From positions 95,091-119,008 of the forward strand of contig HF986704.1 of the NCBI GenBank assembly GCA_000433175.1: a stretch of DNA of 23,918 bases. The letters run 5' to 3'. Of this stretch, positions 7,751 to 16,900 are shown one piece after another (within the stretch, counting starts at the first letter, position 1; each line of letters begins with the position of its first letter). The notes under the pieces were generated by a model. The model searched no databases and was not told the origin of the DNA. It saw nothing but the letters and a program-made list of their open reading frames with translations. The position numbers and the translations under genes were made by a program. This stretch comes from Prevotella sp. CAG:1058. Its GTDB lineage: Bacteria; Bacteroidota; Bacteroidia; Bacteroidales; Bacteroidaceae.

Positions 7751-10126
7751 TCAGAATTCGAAAGTCGCCCTTACGTTGAACTGCCTGCCTGTCAGATAGT
7801 TTGGCACGGCGTATTGCTGGCTGGTGACGTCGGTAACCCAATAATATGAGTTTACGTTATTGATGCCGAACAGGTTGAGGCAGTCAACACCAAGCCAGAT
7901 GTTTTTGAATATTGACTTGCGCCGTTGTTCGTCGTTGCCTAACAGGCGGTAGCTCATGCCTATGTCTGCACGGCGGTATGCCGGTGCGCGGAATGGAGCC
8001 TGGTCGAGCGGACTGTGCAGTGCGCTGAACGGCAGACCGTCGGCATAGGCAAGACGGAGCGACATGCGCCAACGGTCGGTGCCTGGGAAGTAGTCTGTAA
8101 AGAACAGGTTGAGCGAGTATCTTTGGTCTGTCGGCATAGGTATGCTCTTACCGTTGATGTTTATTCGTGTGTCCATCAGTGACAGGCTCAGCCACGAGTC
8201 GGTGCCTGGTACGAATTCGCCGTATAGCTTTAAGTCCAACCCGGTGGCGTGTCCGCTGCACTGGTGGCTGGCGTCATAGGTTATTTTTACGTTGTTCACG
8301 GTGTACGGCACGATATTGGCCAAAGCCTTGTAGTAGGCTTCAGCAGTAAGTTTGTAAGGACGTCCGCCGAGTTTGAAGCGGTAGTCTAAGCCGGCAATGA
8401 AGTGTATTGAGCGCTGGCTCTTTATGTCGCGTCGCAGTGTGGCCTGTGTTACACCGTTTACGGTTGTTGTGTCGCGCAACTCTTTGAAAAAAGGTGCCTG
8501 GTAATAGATACCTGTTGCCAGGCGTATAGTTACGTCGTGGTTGAACGATGGTATTATGCCTAACGACATGCGTGGGCTTACAATGCTTTCCTTATTATAG
8601 TTCCAATGGCTGAAGCGCATGCCGTAGTTCAGTGTGAAATGAGTGTGCCCTCCGCGGCTTGCAAAACGCCATGTGTCCTGTATGTACGTTTCAAGTCGGT
8701 TGGCATCAAGACGGTTTCTGGCGTTGAGCGAATAAATCATGTAAAGGTCTTCTCCTGTATGGGGGATGCTGTATCCGCTTGAGTCGCGCATTTCGTATTC
8801 CTTGCTGCGTTCCTTGATGCTTTCAATCTTGTATGTAAGTCCTGCTTGCAAGTCGTGTTGGCGTGTTTTGTGGCTTACGGCAACCTTAAAGCTTTTAACT
8901 GTCGCTTCAAGATAGTTGCGCGCGTGTTCGGCGTATGTGCCAACTCCGAGGTTTTCACTGGTTTCGGTTTGCGTTAGCCAGTATTGTCCTTGTATGTCAT
9001 ATTTCTCTTGCTCGTTGGTGTGGAATGCCGAGGCTGTCAGCGATACTTTGGTATTTTTGCCGAAACGCCGTGTTATGCCGAGTGAGCCGAAATATGTACG
9101 GAAAATGTCTTTCTCCTGTCCGTCGAAATATACTCTGAACGACTTGACATTCTCCATCGTTCCGAACGATGTCTCCCTGTCTTCGGGGTAGAAGTCATAA
9201 TGGTTTTCAGACACGTCGCCCATAAGCTCGATAGACCACAGCGAGTCTGGAGTATAAGTGAGGTATGTCTGGTAATCGAGGAATGTAGGACGGTATTCAC
9301 CCTTTGTCTCGAGTGATCCCAGCAGGTATTTGTTAGTCTTGTATCTCAGGCCGTTGCTCCATGAAAACTTCTTGTTGCTGACACCAATGTATGCATTCGC
9401 ACCCAGAAGGCTGCCTGACACCTTGGCTTCGAATTTCTTAGGCCTTTTATATTTTATGTCGAGAACAGACGACATCTTGTCGCCGTATTTTGCGTCAAAA
9501 CCGCCGGTGGAAAATGTAACGTTCTCAACCATGTCGGGATTGATTATGGACAGTCCTTCCTGCTGTCCACTGCGCACAAGGAACGGGCGGTAAATCTCAA
9601 CATCGTTGATATACACGCTGTTTTCGTCGAAACTTCCACCTCTTACATTGTATTGTGACGATAGCTCGCTGTGTGTCGACACACCGGCTTGCGCCTGTAT
9701 CATTTCTTCTACGGCGTTGCCTGTAACGCTTGGCGTATTGCGCATGTCTTTTATGTCGAGCTTTTGGTTCATGTCGGTCTGCACCTTTTGTCCGGTGACA
9801 GTTATGCCTGCCAGCAGGCCGTCTTCAAACAATTGTATCAGCAGGGTCTGCTTGCCGCGTGGCTTGCGCAGCACGCGTGTCTTTGTCTTATATCCAACCA
9901 TTGAATACCTTACGACTACGCTGTCGGCAGACTGCAGCGTGAGCGAGTATTCGCCTTTAAGGTTGGTCATTGTCATTTTGCCTTGCTGGACAACGGATAC
10001 AGTGACGAGCTCTATGGGGTTCATCTGGCTGTCAGTTACTTTGCCTTGCAGGGTGAATGTCTGTGCTTTGGCGCCGATGGCCCATAAAAGCAACGTTATT
10101 ATGATGCTTAATCGTATTCTTTCCAT
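7751..10126 (-). CDS. TonB-dependent outer-membrane receptor
   Basis: This 791-residue receptor starts with a signal peptide (residues 1-21, cleavage after AKA). A carboxypeptidase-regulatory-like beta domain follows at about 24-105 (TLQGKVTDSQMNPIELVTVSV), as in many Bacteroidetes receptors. The plug domain is at about 110-235, with NVRGGSFDENSVYINDVEI and SIINPDMVENVTFSTGGFDAKYGDKMSSVLDI. A long aromatic-rich beta-barrel ends in the terminal phenylalanine expected of outer-membrane proteins (RATFEF). It moves a ligand into the periplasm using TonB energy. No SusD-like lipoprotein lies beside it and the length is below that of SusC proteins, so it is more likely an orphan or metal/cofactor-type receptor than a glycan importer. 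Ligand unknown. It follows the GNAT-like gene by 91 bases. Confidence 0.92.
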   Translation of the reverse strand: MERIRLSIIITLLLWAIGAKAQTFTLQGKVTDSQMNPIELVTVSVVQQGKMTMTNLKGEYSLTLQSADSVVVRYSMVGYKTKTRVLRKPRGKQTLLIQLFEDGLLAGITVTGQKVQTDMNQKLDIKDMRNTPSVTGNAVEEMIQAQAGVSTHSELSSQYNVRGGSFDENSVYINDVEIYRPFLVRSGQQEGLSIINPDMVENVTFSTGGFDAKYGDKMSSVLDIKYKRPKKFEAKVSGSLLGANAYIGVSNKKFSWSNGLRYKTNKYLLGSLETKGEYRPTFLDYQTYLTYTPDSLWSIELMGDVSENHYDFYPEDRETSFGTMENVKSFRVYFDGQEKDIFRTYFGSLGITRRFGKNTKVSLTASAFHTNEQEKYDIQGQYWLTQTETSENLGVGTYAEHARNYLEATVKSFKVAVSHKTRQHDLQAGLTYKIESIKERSKEYEMRDSSGYSIPHTGEDLYMIYSLNARNRLDANRLETYIQDTWRFASRGGHTHFTLNYGMRFSHWNYNKESIVSPRMSLGIIPSFNHDVTIRLATGIYYQAPFFKELRDTTTVNGVTQATLRRDIKSQRSIHFIAGLDYRFKLGGRPYKLTAEAYYKALANIVPYTVNNVKITYDASHQCSGHATGLDLKLYGEFVPGTDSWLSLSLMDTRININGKSIPMPTDQRYSLNLFFTDYFPGTDRWRMSLRLAYADGLPFSALHSPLDQAPFRAPAYRRADIGMSYRLLGNDEQRRKSIFKNIWLGVDCLNLFGINNVNSYYWVTDVTSQQYAVPNYLTGRQFNVRATFEF

Positions 10127-10217
10127 TTTGTATATAACGAAAGAGGGGAAAGATTATTGTAATTGGACGTATTCTTTATGGTTTCCCGCTGTCGGCAATC
10201 GATTCTCATGTTAATGG

Positions 10218-11192
10218 CTAATCGCGGTAAATCCACGATAGCAGTTTGTTTACCCACCTGAATGAACAGCGGAACCAGCGGTATTTGCCTACCGGCTTGC
10301 CGCCGAAACCGAGAATGAATTCGCGGAAGCGGTTTTTCTTGAACGGAAGGCCTACGTCCATGAAATATATGTGTTGGTACTTGTTGTCGTAGGCGTGTTT
10401 TATGGCCGTCCATACGGTCATTGCGTTGGCTCGCTTTATGTGTAGTTTGCGTTTGGACGCCATGTACCATAAGTAACAGTTGCCCTCGGAATAAACGCAA
10501 ATGCATCCGCTGACTATCTTACCGTCAGATTTTGTAATGAATAAGTCGCAGTTCCCGTATTCCCTTAACCTGCGGAACAAGTTCGGGTCTGGAATAAAGC
10601 GTCGTATTTTGAACGATACGTATCCTTTTAGTATTCTGAAAAAAACGTCGTACTCCTTATCGGTACTTGCTATCGTTGTGTCCAGTTTTGTTTCTTTTGC
10701 CTTAGCCAGCTTTCTTCCCATTTTCGGCGTCAGCCTGTTTTCCGGTGGCATGCTGTGCAGGGAATTGTGAACTTCCATCCAGTGTATCGGGAAAAAACCG
10801 TTGGCACGGAATTTTGCATATCCGAACATTTTGGATCCAATGTCGCTGAACTCAATGTACAAGCATGTGCCGTATTTCAGTTTTCTCACTATTTTATTGA
10901 GCATCAAGCCGAAAACGGTCTCCTTGTCACAGTCCGTAGCGTATTCGCCTTCGCCGTATATTCGGGCTTGAGTGAACAGGTAAGGAGGTATCAGCGAACC
11001 TCTCCGCCTTAACATTACCAATATATGGCCCACTACGTCGCCCCGGCGGTCGTAAGCTACAGCCATGAACGGTCTTTGCCCGGGAGTATTCTCGATAATC
11101 CTGAACAAATCCACGCTGTGGAAGAAGTTTGTGCATTGCATTTGCGGCAGTTCTTCCCCTTTGGTGATGATATTGACGCTATACTCGTTCAC
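10218..11192 (-). CDS. GNAT/FemAB-like putative acyl- or aminoacyltransferase
   Basis: This 324-residue soluble protein has the look of the FemAB-like / Acetyltransf_6 part of the GNAT superfamily. An N-terminal segment (FFHSVDLFRIIENTPGQRPFMAVAYD) leads into two GNAT-like halves. The second half contains GKIVSGCICVYSEGNCYLWYMASKRKLH and ends with HIYFMDVGLPFKKNRFREFILGFGGKPVGKYRWF. Such proteins attach amino acids or acyl groups to peptidoglycan, glycans or lipids, but this one's substrate cannot be read from the sequence. I use the first ATG, although a promoter box ends only five bases before it. ATG at 11141, preceded by GGGGAAGAA on the coding strand, is the alternative. It shares a 122-base divergent region with the nitroreductase. 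Confidence 0.75.
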   Translation of the reverse strand: MNEYSVNIITKGEELPQMQCTNFFHSVDLFRIIENTPGQRPFMAVAYDRRGDVVGHILVMLRRRGSLIPPYLFTQARIYGEGEYATDCDKETVFGLMLNKIVRKLKYGTCLYIEFSDIGSKMFGYAKFRANGFFPIHWMEVHNSLHSMPPENRLTPKMGRKLAKAKETKLDTTIASTDKEYDVFFRILKGYVSFKIRRFIPDPNLFRRLREYGNCDLFITKSDGKIVSGCICVYSEGNCYLWYMASKRKLHIKRANAMTVWTAIKHAYDNKYQHIYFMDVGLPFKKNRFREFILGFGGKPVGKYRWFRCSFRWVNKLLSWIYRD

Positions 11193-11196
11193 AGCG

Positions 11197-11228
11197 CAAA
11201 AATAGCAAATCTTTTCTAAAAAAACAAT
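11197..11228 (-). promoter_or_regulatory. Bacteroidetes-type promoter of the GNAT-like gene
   Basis: On the minus strand TATTTTTG (11197-11204) matches TAnnTTTG. ATTG (11225-11228) precedes it with 20 bases between, the consensus spacing. The predicted transcription start falls at or within a few bases of the annotated ATG at 11192, so the message would be leaderless or translation would begin downstream. Confidence 0.65.
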
Positions 11229-11241
11229 AAGCGCTGATGAT

Positions 11242-11276
11242 TTTGGCCTTTATTATTTACTTATTGCCTACCTTTG
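11242..11276 (+). promoter_or_regulatory. Possible promoter of the nitroreductase-maf operon
   Basis: TACCTTTG (11269-11276) matches the -7 consensus and lies 38 bases before the nitroreductase ATG. The nearest TTTG (11242-11245) is 23 bases upstream of it, slightly longer than the usual 19-21, so the -33 assignment is uncertain. Confidence 0.5.
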
Positions 11277-11314
11277 CGCATGAGTATTTTGGAAAAGTGA
11301 AAACTCGGATAATT

Positions 11315-11842
11315 ATGAACAAGTTTGAAGATCTGGCATGCAGGCGCCGCAGTTGCAGGGCGTTTGCAGACGGTGATATTAGTGCCGAAGATGTAAGGCT
11401 TATTTTGCAGGCTGCGTTGATGTCGCCTTCGTCAATGGGGCGTCGTTCGTGGCAGTTTGTCGTTGTCGACGACAAGGTATTGCTTGAGAAACTTGCTGAT
11501 GCCAAAGACTTTGGTGCTGATTTCTTGCGCGGTGCGGCATTTGGCGTGGTTGTTGCGGGCGATTCGCTTGGCAATGACTGTTGGATTGAGGATTGCTCTA
11601 TCGCTGCATTGATGATGCAGCTTCAGGCTGAAGACCTCGGTATTGGCTCTTGTTGGGCGCAGATGCGTGGTCGCGGACTGAGTGACGGGACCTTGGCCGA
11701 GGACGTCGTGCGTGGAGCGTTAGGCATTCCTGACGGGCTTGGTGTGCTGTGTGTGATAGGTTTCGGCCGTAAGAAGGAAGACCAGGAAGGTCATGATGAA
11801 GAATCTTTAAAGTGGGAGAACGTCCATATAAATAAATACTGA
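11315..11842 (+). CDS. Nitroreductase-family FMN oxidoreductase
   Basis: This is a small nitroreductase-fold flavoprotein of 175 residues. The N terminus MNKFEDLACRRRSCRAF carries the arginine-rich FMN-phosphate motif. AALMSPSSMGRRSWQFVVVDD and the central DCSIAALMMQLQAEDLGIGSCW helix are typical of the family. The frame is open for 26 more codons upstream, but these overlap the promoter. I start at the ATG immediately before the conserved FMN motif. The length is at the short end of the family, and the physiological electron acceptor cannot be deduced. The next gene begins 8 bases after its stop, so it is the first gene of a four-gene operon with the DUF2520 protein, KdsC-type phosphatase and Maf. 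Confidence 0.88.
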   Translation: MNKFEDLACRRRSCRAFADGDISAEDVRLILQAALMSPSSMGRRSWQFVVVDDKVLLEKLADAKDFGADFLRGAAFGVVVAGDSLGNDCWIEDCSIAALMMQLQAEDLGIGSCWAQMRGRGLSDGTLAEDVVRGALGIPDGLGVLCVIGFGRKKEDQEGHDEESLKWENVHINKY

Positions 11843-11850
11843 GAGAAGTT

Positions 11851-12642
11851 ATGAAAATAATTATGATAGGTGCGGGTAACCTCGCAACTTGCCTGGGCAA
11901 GGCTTTGCTCGATGCCGGGCATGACATATTGCAGGTGTACAGCCGTACGCAAGAGTCGGCGTCGGCGTTGGCCGGCATGCTCGGAGGCACGCCCGTGACG
12001 GATTTGAATTGTATTAGTCCGGATGCTGATGTCTATATCGTTGCGCTTAAGGACAGTGTTATCGGCGAGATTGTTCCATTGGTATGCCGTGGCAAGGCAG
12101 ACAAGGTGTTTTTGCATACTGCGGGCAGTGTTCCTGTCGGCATTTTTGAAGGTTTGGCGTTGCACTACGGCGTTATTTATCCTATGCAGACTTTTTCAAA
12201 GGCAAGGCAGGTTGATTTCAGTGGTATCCCGTGTTTCATCGAGGCTAACGACGACAAGGCCTTTGCTGTTGTCACAGAATTGGCCAATAGTGTGTCAAGC
12301 CGTGTGTATGTGGTTGATTCAGAGGCGCGTAGGCATCTGCATCTGGCTGCCGTGTTCGCATGCAACTTCGTCAACCATTGTTATGATATCTCGTCTGAGA
12401 TTCTGCATAAATACAACCTCCCGTTCGATGTTATGCTGCCCCTTATTGACGAGACTGCACGTAAGGTGCATTTCATGCCGCCGTGCGAGGCGCAGACCGG
12501 TCCGGCCGTGAGGTACGACAAGAATGTCATCAGGTCGCAGTCGGAACTGCTGGAGGATAATCCGATGTTCAAGCAGATTTACGAATATATGAGCATGAGC
12601 ATAAGTTTTGCAGCGCAAAGAAAGGGTAGGGCGGATGATTAA
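11851..12642 (+). CDS. Rossmann-fold and DUF2520 domain protein
   Basis: This 263-residue protein begins with a dinucleotide-binding Rossmann motif [16 protein letters not shown] (GxGxxA at residues 7-12). The N-terminal half resembles pyrroline-5-carboxylate reductase and F420-dependent NADP oxidoreductases. The C-terminal half, from about residue 135, is the helical DUF2520 region, including [15 protein letters not shown]. The family is common in Bacteroidetes, and I know of no assigned substrate. It is translationally coupled to the next gene: the ATG of the phosphatase lies inside its last codons, overlapping by 8 bases. Co-transcription with kdsC and maf is conserved-looking but does not define a pathway. 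Confidence 0.85.
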   Translation: MKIIMIGAGNLATCLGKALLDAGHDILQVYSRTQESASALAGMLGGTPVTDLNCISPDADVYIVALKDSVIGEIVPLVCRGKADKVFLHTAGSVPVGIFEGLALHYGVIYPMQTFSKARQVDFSGIPCFIEANDDKAFAVVTELANSVSSRVYVVDSEARRHLHLAAVFACNFVNHCYDISSEILHKYNLPFDVMLPLIDETARKVHFMPPCEAQTGPAVRYDKNVIRSQSELLEDNPMFKQIYEYMSMSISFAAQRKGRADD

Positions 12643-13153
12643 TTATGACCTGACAAAGATACGTGCCGTGATATTCGACGTCGACGGAGTGTTGAGTGGC
12701 GACACGGTTCCGTTACACCCTTCGGGCGAGCCTATGCGTACCGTCAACATAAAGGACGGTTATGCCATACAGCTTGCGTGCAAGCTTGGGCTTCACATAG
12801 TTATTATGACCGGCGGAACCACCGAAAGCGTGCGCCTGCGCTATGAGCAGTTAGGTGTCAAGGACATACTTATGGGCTGTTCTGTCAAAATTAATGTGTA
12901 TGAGGAGTTGCTCGCAAGGTATGGCTGGACTGACGATGAGATTCTTTACATGGGCGATGATGTGCCTGATTACGAGGTTATGAGGCGTTGCGGCTGTCCC
13001 TGCTGTCCGGCTGACGCCTGTCCCGACATAAAGGCAGTGAGCCGGTATGTCAGCCATGTGCCAGGCGGACGGGGGTGTGGACGTGATGTCATAGAACAGG
13101 TTCTCCGCGCCCAGGGCAAGTGGATTGCCGACGAACGGGCTTTCGGTTGGTGA
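12635..13153 (+). CDS. kdsC: KdsC-type HAD phosphatase (3-deoxy-D-manno-octulosonate 8-phosphate phosphatase)
   Basis: This is a 172-residue HAD-superfamily phosphatase of the capless KdsC type. The nucleophile motif is IFDVDGVL, with D15 and acid/base D17. Motif II is VIMTGG, and the C-terminal metal motif is [12 protein letters not shown]. KdsC removes phosphate from Kdo-8-phosphate in synthesis of the lipid A-core sugar Kdo and normally works as a tetramer, which fits the lack of a cap domain. The start is the ATG at 12635, preceded by AAAGGGTAGG. A longer frame from 12608 would extend deeper into the upstream gene. Phosphatases for other keto-sugar acids share these motifs, so the exact substrate is likely but not proven. 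Confidence 0.88.
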   Translation: MINYDLTKIRAVIFDVDGVLSGDTVPLHPSGEPMRTVNIKDGYAIQLACKLGLHIVIMTGGTTESVRLRYEQLGVKDILMGCSVKINVYEELLARYGWTDDEILYMGDDVPDYEVMRRCGCPCCPADACPDIKAVSRYVSHVPGGRGCGRDVIEQVLRAQGKWIADERAFGW

Positions 13154-13188
13154 ACTTGTTAGTATAAAGATATGTAGGAGTTAAAGAT

Positions 13189-13770
13189 ATGAGTAAGATG
13201 GGAAAAGATTATCATATTATCCTTGCCAGCAACAGTCCGCGCAGGAAGGAACTGCTGGCAAGGCTCGACCTTGACTTTGAGGTTAAGGTCGTTGAAGGTG
13301 TAAGCGAGTCGTACCCTGCCGGCTTGCCTGTTATGGACATTGCCGAATACATTGCGGCCGAGAAGGCGGGTGCTTACAAAGACATGCTTGGTGGAAGCAA
13401 TCTCGTTATAACGGCAGACACGGTTGTCATTGTGGACGGCGAGGTGTTGGGCAAGCCGAAAGACATGGAGGACGCAAAACTGATGCTGCGCAAGCTAAGC
13501 GGCAAGACCCACCATGTGGTGACGGGCGTATGTCTTACGACAGAAGTGCGGCAGAGGCGTTTTTCGGTGGTTACTGATGTTGTATTCAAGGAACTTACGG
13601 ACGGCGAGATAAACTATTACGTCGAGAAATACAAGCCTTTGGACAAGGCCGGGGCATACGGCATACAGGAATGGATAGGCTACATCGGTGTTACATCGAT
13701 AACAGGAAGTTTCTTCAATGTCATGGGGCTGCCCGTGCAGCGAATATACGAGGAATTGCTAAAGTTCTGA
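13189..13770 (+). CDS. maf: Maf-family nucleoside triphosphate pyrophosphatase
   Basis: Maf proteins hydrolyse non-canonical or pyrimidine nucleoside triphosphates to the monophosphate and pyrophosphate, and have been linked to cell-division arrest. The 193-residue protein has the hallmark ASNSPRRKELLARL at residues 13-26. ITADTVVIVDGEVLGKP contains the catalytic aspartate, and KPLDKAGAYGIQEW near the C terminus is typical of the dTTP/UTP-type (YhdE-like) subgroup. AGGAG lies 9 bases before the first ATG. A second ATG three codons later is possible. It is the last gene of the plus-strand operon, 35 bases after kdsC, and is followed by a structured repeat and a terminator. Confidence 0.95.
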   Translation: MSKMGKDYHIILASNSPRRKELLARLDLDFEVKVVEGVSESYPAGLPVMDIAEYIAAEKAGAYKDMLGGSNLVITADTVVIVDGEVLGKPKDMEDAKLMLRKLSGKTHHVVTGVCLTTEVRQRRFSVVTDVVFKELTDGEINYYVEKYKPLDKAGAYGIQEWIGYIGVTSITGSFFNVMGLPVQRIYEELLKF

Positions 13771-13779
13771 TACCGTTTT

Positions 13780-13868
13780 GCAAAAGGTTGCCTTTCGGAT
13801 TGTAAAAGGCAACCTTTTGCGCTCCAATAAGTAACCTTTTGCAACGCAATATGCCGTCTTTTGGGAAG
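13780..13868 (+). repeat. Structured 89-base intergenic repeat, copy B
   Basis: A perfect 16-bp hairpin (arms 13780-13795 and 13805-13820, nine-base loop) starts ten bases after the maf stop. A single arm-like unit GTAACCTTTTGC (13831-13842) follows, then a degraded counterpart of the small hairpin in copy A. The block aligns gap-free to 3002-3090. In the stem, copy A has GGTAACC/GGTTACC and copy B has GGTTGCC/GGCAACC, so two base pairs changed on both sides together. Confidence 0.8.
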
Positions 13869-13895
13869 TATAGTTGAAACATCTTTGTCTTTGTA

Positions 13896-13948
13896 AAAAC
13901 AAATCAGCGGGATATTATCACATCGGATAATATCCCGCTGAAATTTTT
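13896..13948. terminator. Bidirectional terminator between convergent maf and carB
   Basis: A perfect 15-bp stem (CAGCGGGATATTATC at 13905-13919 and its complement at 13926-13940) encloses a six-base loop. AAATTTTT follows on the right, and the A-rich run on the left reads as a T-rich run on the minus strand. It lies where the two convergent transcripts meet. Confidence 0.85.
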
Positions 13949-13990
13949 GTTGATATTCAACGTGTTACGCTTGGTAACCAATAAACATCA

Positions 13991-16900
13991 TTATTTGTAC
14001 TCGCTCCATGCCTTGATGTCGATATCCTCGAGCTTGACGCGGCAGAAGGCGTTGATGAACGCTGAAGCCAGACGGCTGTTAGTGATGAGCGGCACGTTGA
14101 GGTCGATGGCTGCTCGTCTTATCTTGTAGCCGTTGGACAGTTCGCTTACCGTAAGGTCTTTGGGGATGTTGACAACAAGGTCTATCTCGTGGTTGTGCAG
14201 CATGTCGAGCGCCTGAGGATGCTTGTCGGCGTCAGACGGCCAGTATACGAGGGTGTTTTCGACTCCGTTTTCGGTCAGGAACTTCGACGAGCCTACCGTT
14301 GCGTATATCTTGTAACCGTTTCTTACGAGCTGGCGTGCAGCGTCAAGTGTCTCTACTTTCTGTTTTGCTCCGCCGGTTGACAACAATATGTTCTTTCCAG
14401 GTATGCGGTGGCCTACAGATAGCATGCTCTTCAGCAGGGCCGTGTTGGTGTCGTCGCCGAGGCATCCAACTTCGCCTGTCGAGGCCATGTCGACTCCTAG
14501 CACGGGGTCTGCCTTCTGCAAGCGGTTGAAAGAGAACTGGCTGGCCTTGATACCAACGTAGTCGAGGTCGAACAGGTCTTTATCCGGCTTCTCGACAGGT
14601 ATGCCGAGCATTACTTTCGTGGCAAGCTCGATAAGGTTGATTTTGAGCACCTTGCTTACGAACGGGAACGAACGTGAAGCGCGCAGGTTGCACTCGATAA
14701 CCTTGATGTCGTTGTCGCGTGCGAGGAACTGTATGTTGAACGGTCCGCTTATGTGCAGCTCTTCAGCAATCCTGCGGCTTACGCGCTTGATGCGGCGTAT
14801 CGTCTCGCAGTACAGCTTCTGCGGCGGGAACTGTATTGTCGCGTCGCCCGAGTGTACTCCGGCGAACTCGATGTGTTCGCTAATGGCGTAAGCTATGATT
14901 TCGCCGTTGCGTGCTACGGCGTCCATCTCAACTTCCTTTGCGTGCTCGATGAACTGGCTGACTACTACGGGGTGGTCTTCCGACACGTTGGCTGCCAGTT
15001 TAAGGAAGCGTACAAGCTCGTCGTTGTTTGAGCATACGTTCATAGCCGCTCCAGAGAGTACGTATGACGGGCGTACAAGGACGGGGAAGCCAACGCGGTC
15101 GATGAACTTCTGTATGTCGTCCATGGATGTCAGCGCGCTCCATTCAGGCTGGTCTATGCCGTTGCGGCTGAGCATTGACGAGAACTTGGCACGGTCTTCG
15201 GCGTTGTCGATGTCTTTTGCCGAAGTACCGAGTATGGGCACGTTCTGCTCGTCGAGGCGCATGGCAAGGTTGTTTGGTATCTGTCCGCCGGTCGAGACGA
15301 TAACCCCATGTGGAGTCTCGAAGTCTATGATGTCCATTACACGCTCGAACGTCAATTCGTCAAAATACAGACGGTCGCACATGTCGTAGTCGGTCGACAC
15401 GGTTTCTGGGTTGTAGTTGATCATCACGCTGCGCCAGCCCTGTTTGCGTATCGTGCTTAGCGCCTGGACGCCGCACCAGTCGAACTCTACCGAGCTGCCT
15501 ATGCGGTACGCACCCGAGCCCAGCACTATTATAGAACGCTTGTCGCGCTCGAAAGTGATGTCGCTCTTAACTCCTGCGTAGGTCACGTAAAGGTAGTTGG
15601 TCTGTGCCGGGTATTCGGCGGCAAGGGTGTCGATCTGCTTAACCACAGGCAGGATGCCGTAGCTCTTGCGCAACTGGCGGATTACGAGTCCGGCCTTGGC
15701 CATGTTGCCGAGTTCTGCCTCAAGGCCTACGGCGCGGGCTATCTGGAAGTCAGTGAAGCCATAGACTTTGGCAGTACGGAGCAGTTCCTTGTCAAGCACG
15801 TTGACGCTTTTGCAGCGTTTCAATGTCTCGTCTATGTCGATGATATGCTTGAGCTTGTACAAGAACCATTTGTCAATCTTAGTCAGTTCGTGTATCTGGT
15901 CGATGGTGTATCCACGGTGCATGGCTTTTGATATGACGAAAATGCGGTTGTCGGTCGGGTCGCGCAGTGCTTCGTCGATGTCGGCGATTTCAAGTTCCTT
16001 GTTCTCAACGAAGCCGTGCATGCCCTGGCCTATCATGCGCAAGCCTTTCTGTATGGCTTCCTCGAAGTTGCGGCCTATGGCCATTACCTCGCCGACTGAT
16101 TTCATTGACGAGCCCAGCTCGCGGTCTACACCACGGAACTTGCTCAGGTCCCAGCGTGGAATCTTGCATACTACGTAGTCAAGTGCCGGCTCGAAGAATG
16201 CGCTTGTAGTCTTAGTAACAGAGTTTTTCAAGTCGAACAGGCCGTATCCCAAGCCCAGTTTCGCTGCGACGAAGGCCAACGGGTAGCCTGTTGCCTTAGA
16301 CGCAAGGGCAGAGCTGCGGCTGAGTCGGGCGTTTACTTCTATGACGCGGTAGTCTTCGCTCTTGGGGTCGAAGGCGTATTGCACGTTACATTCGCCCACG
16401 ATGCCTATGTGGCGTATAATCTTGATTGAAAGTGCGCGAAGTTTGTGGTACTCGCTGTTTGTGAGCGTCTGCGACGGGGCAATGACTATACTCTCGCCGG
16501 TGTGTATGCCGAGCGGGTCGAAGTTTTCCATGTTGCAGACTGTGATGCAGTTATCGTAGCGGTCGCGTACAACTTCGTATTCGATTTCCTTCCAGCCCTT
16601 CAAGCTCTTTTCAACCAATACTTGCGGTGAGAACGAGAATGCCTTTTCGGCAAGGCGGTCAAGTTCTTCTTCATTGTCGCAGAAACCGCTGCCCAAGCCT
16701 CCAAGGGCGTAGGCTGCACGTATGATTACAGGATAGCCCAGTTCGGCGGCAGCCTTGCGCGCCTGTTCGATGTTCTCGCAGGCTTCGCTCTTGATAGTCT
16801 TTACGTTTATCTCGTTAAGGCGTTCTACGAACAGCTCGCGGTCTTCAGTATCCATGATGGCCTGGACTGGTGTTCCGAGTACTCTCACGCCGTACTTCTC

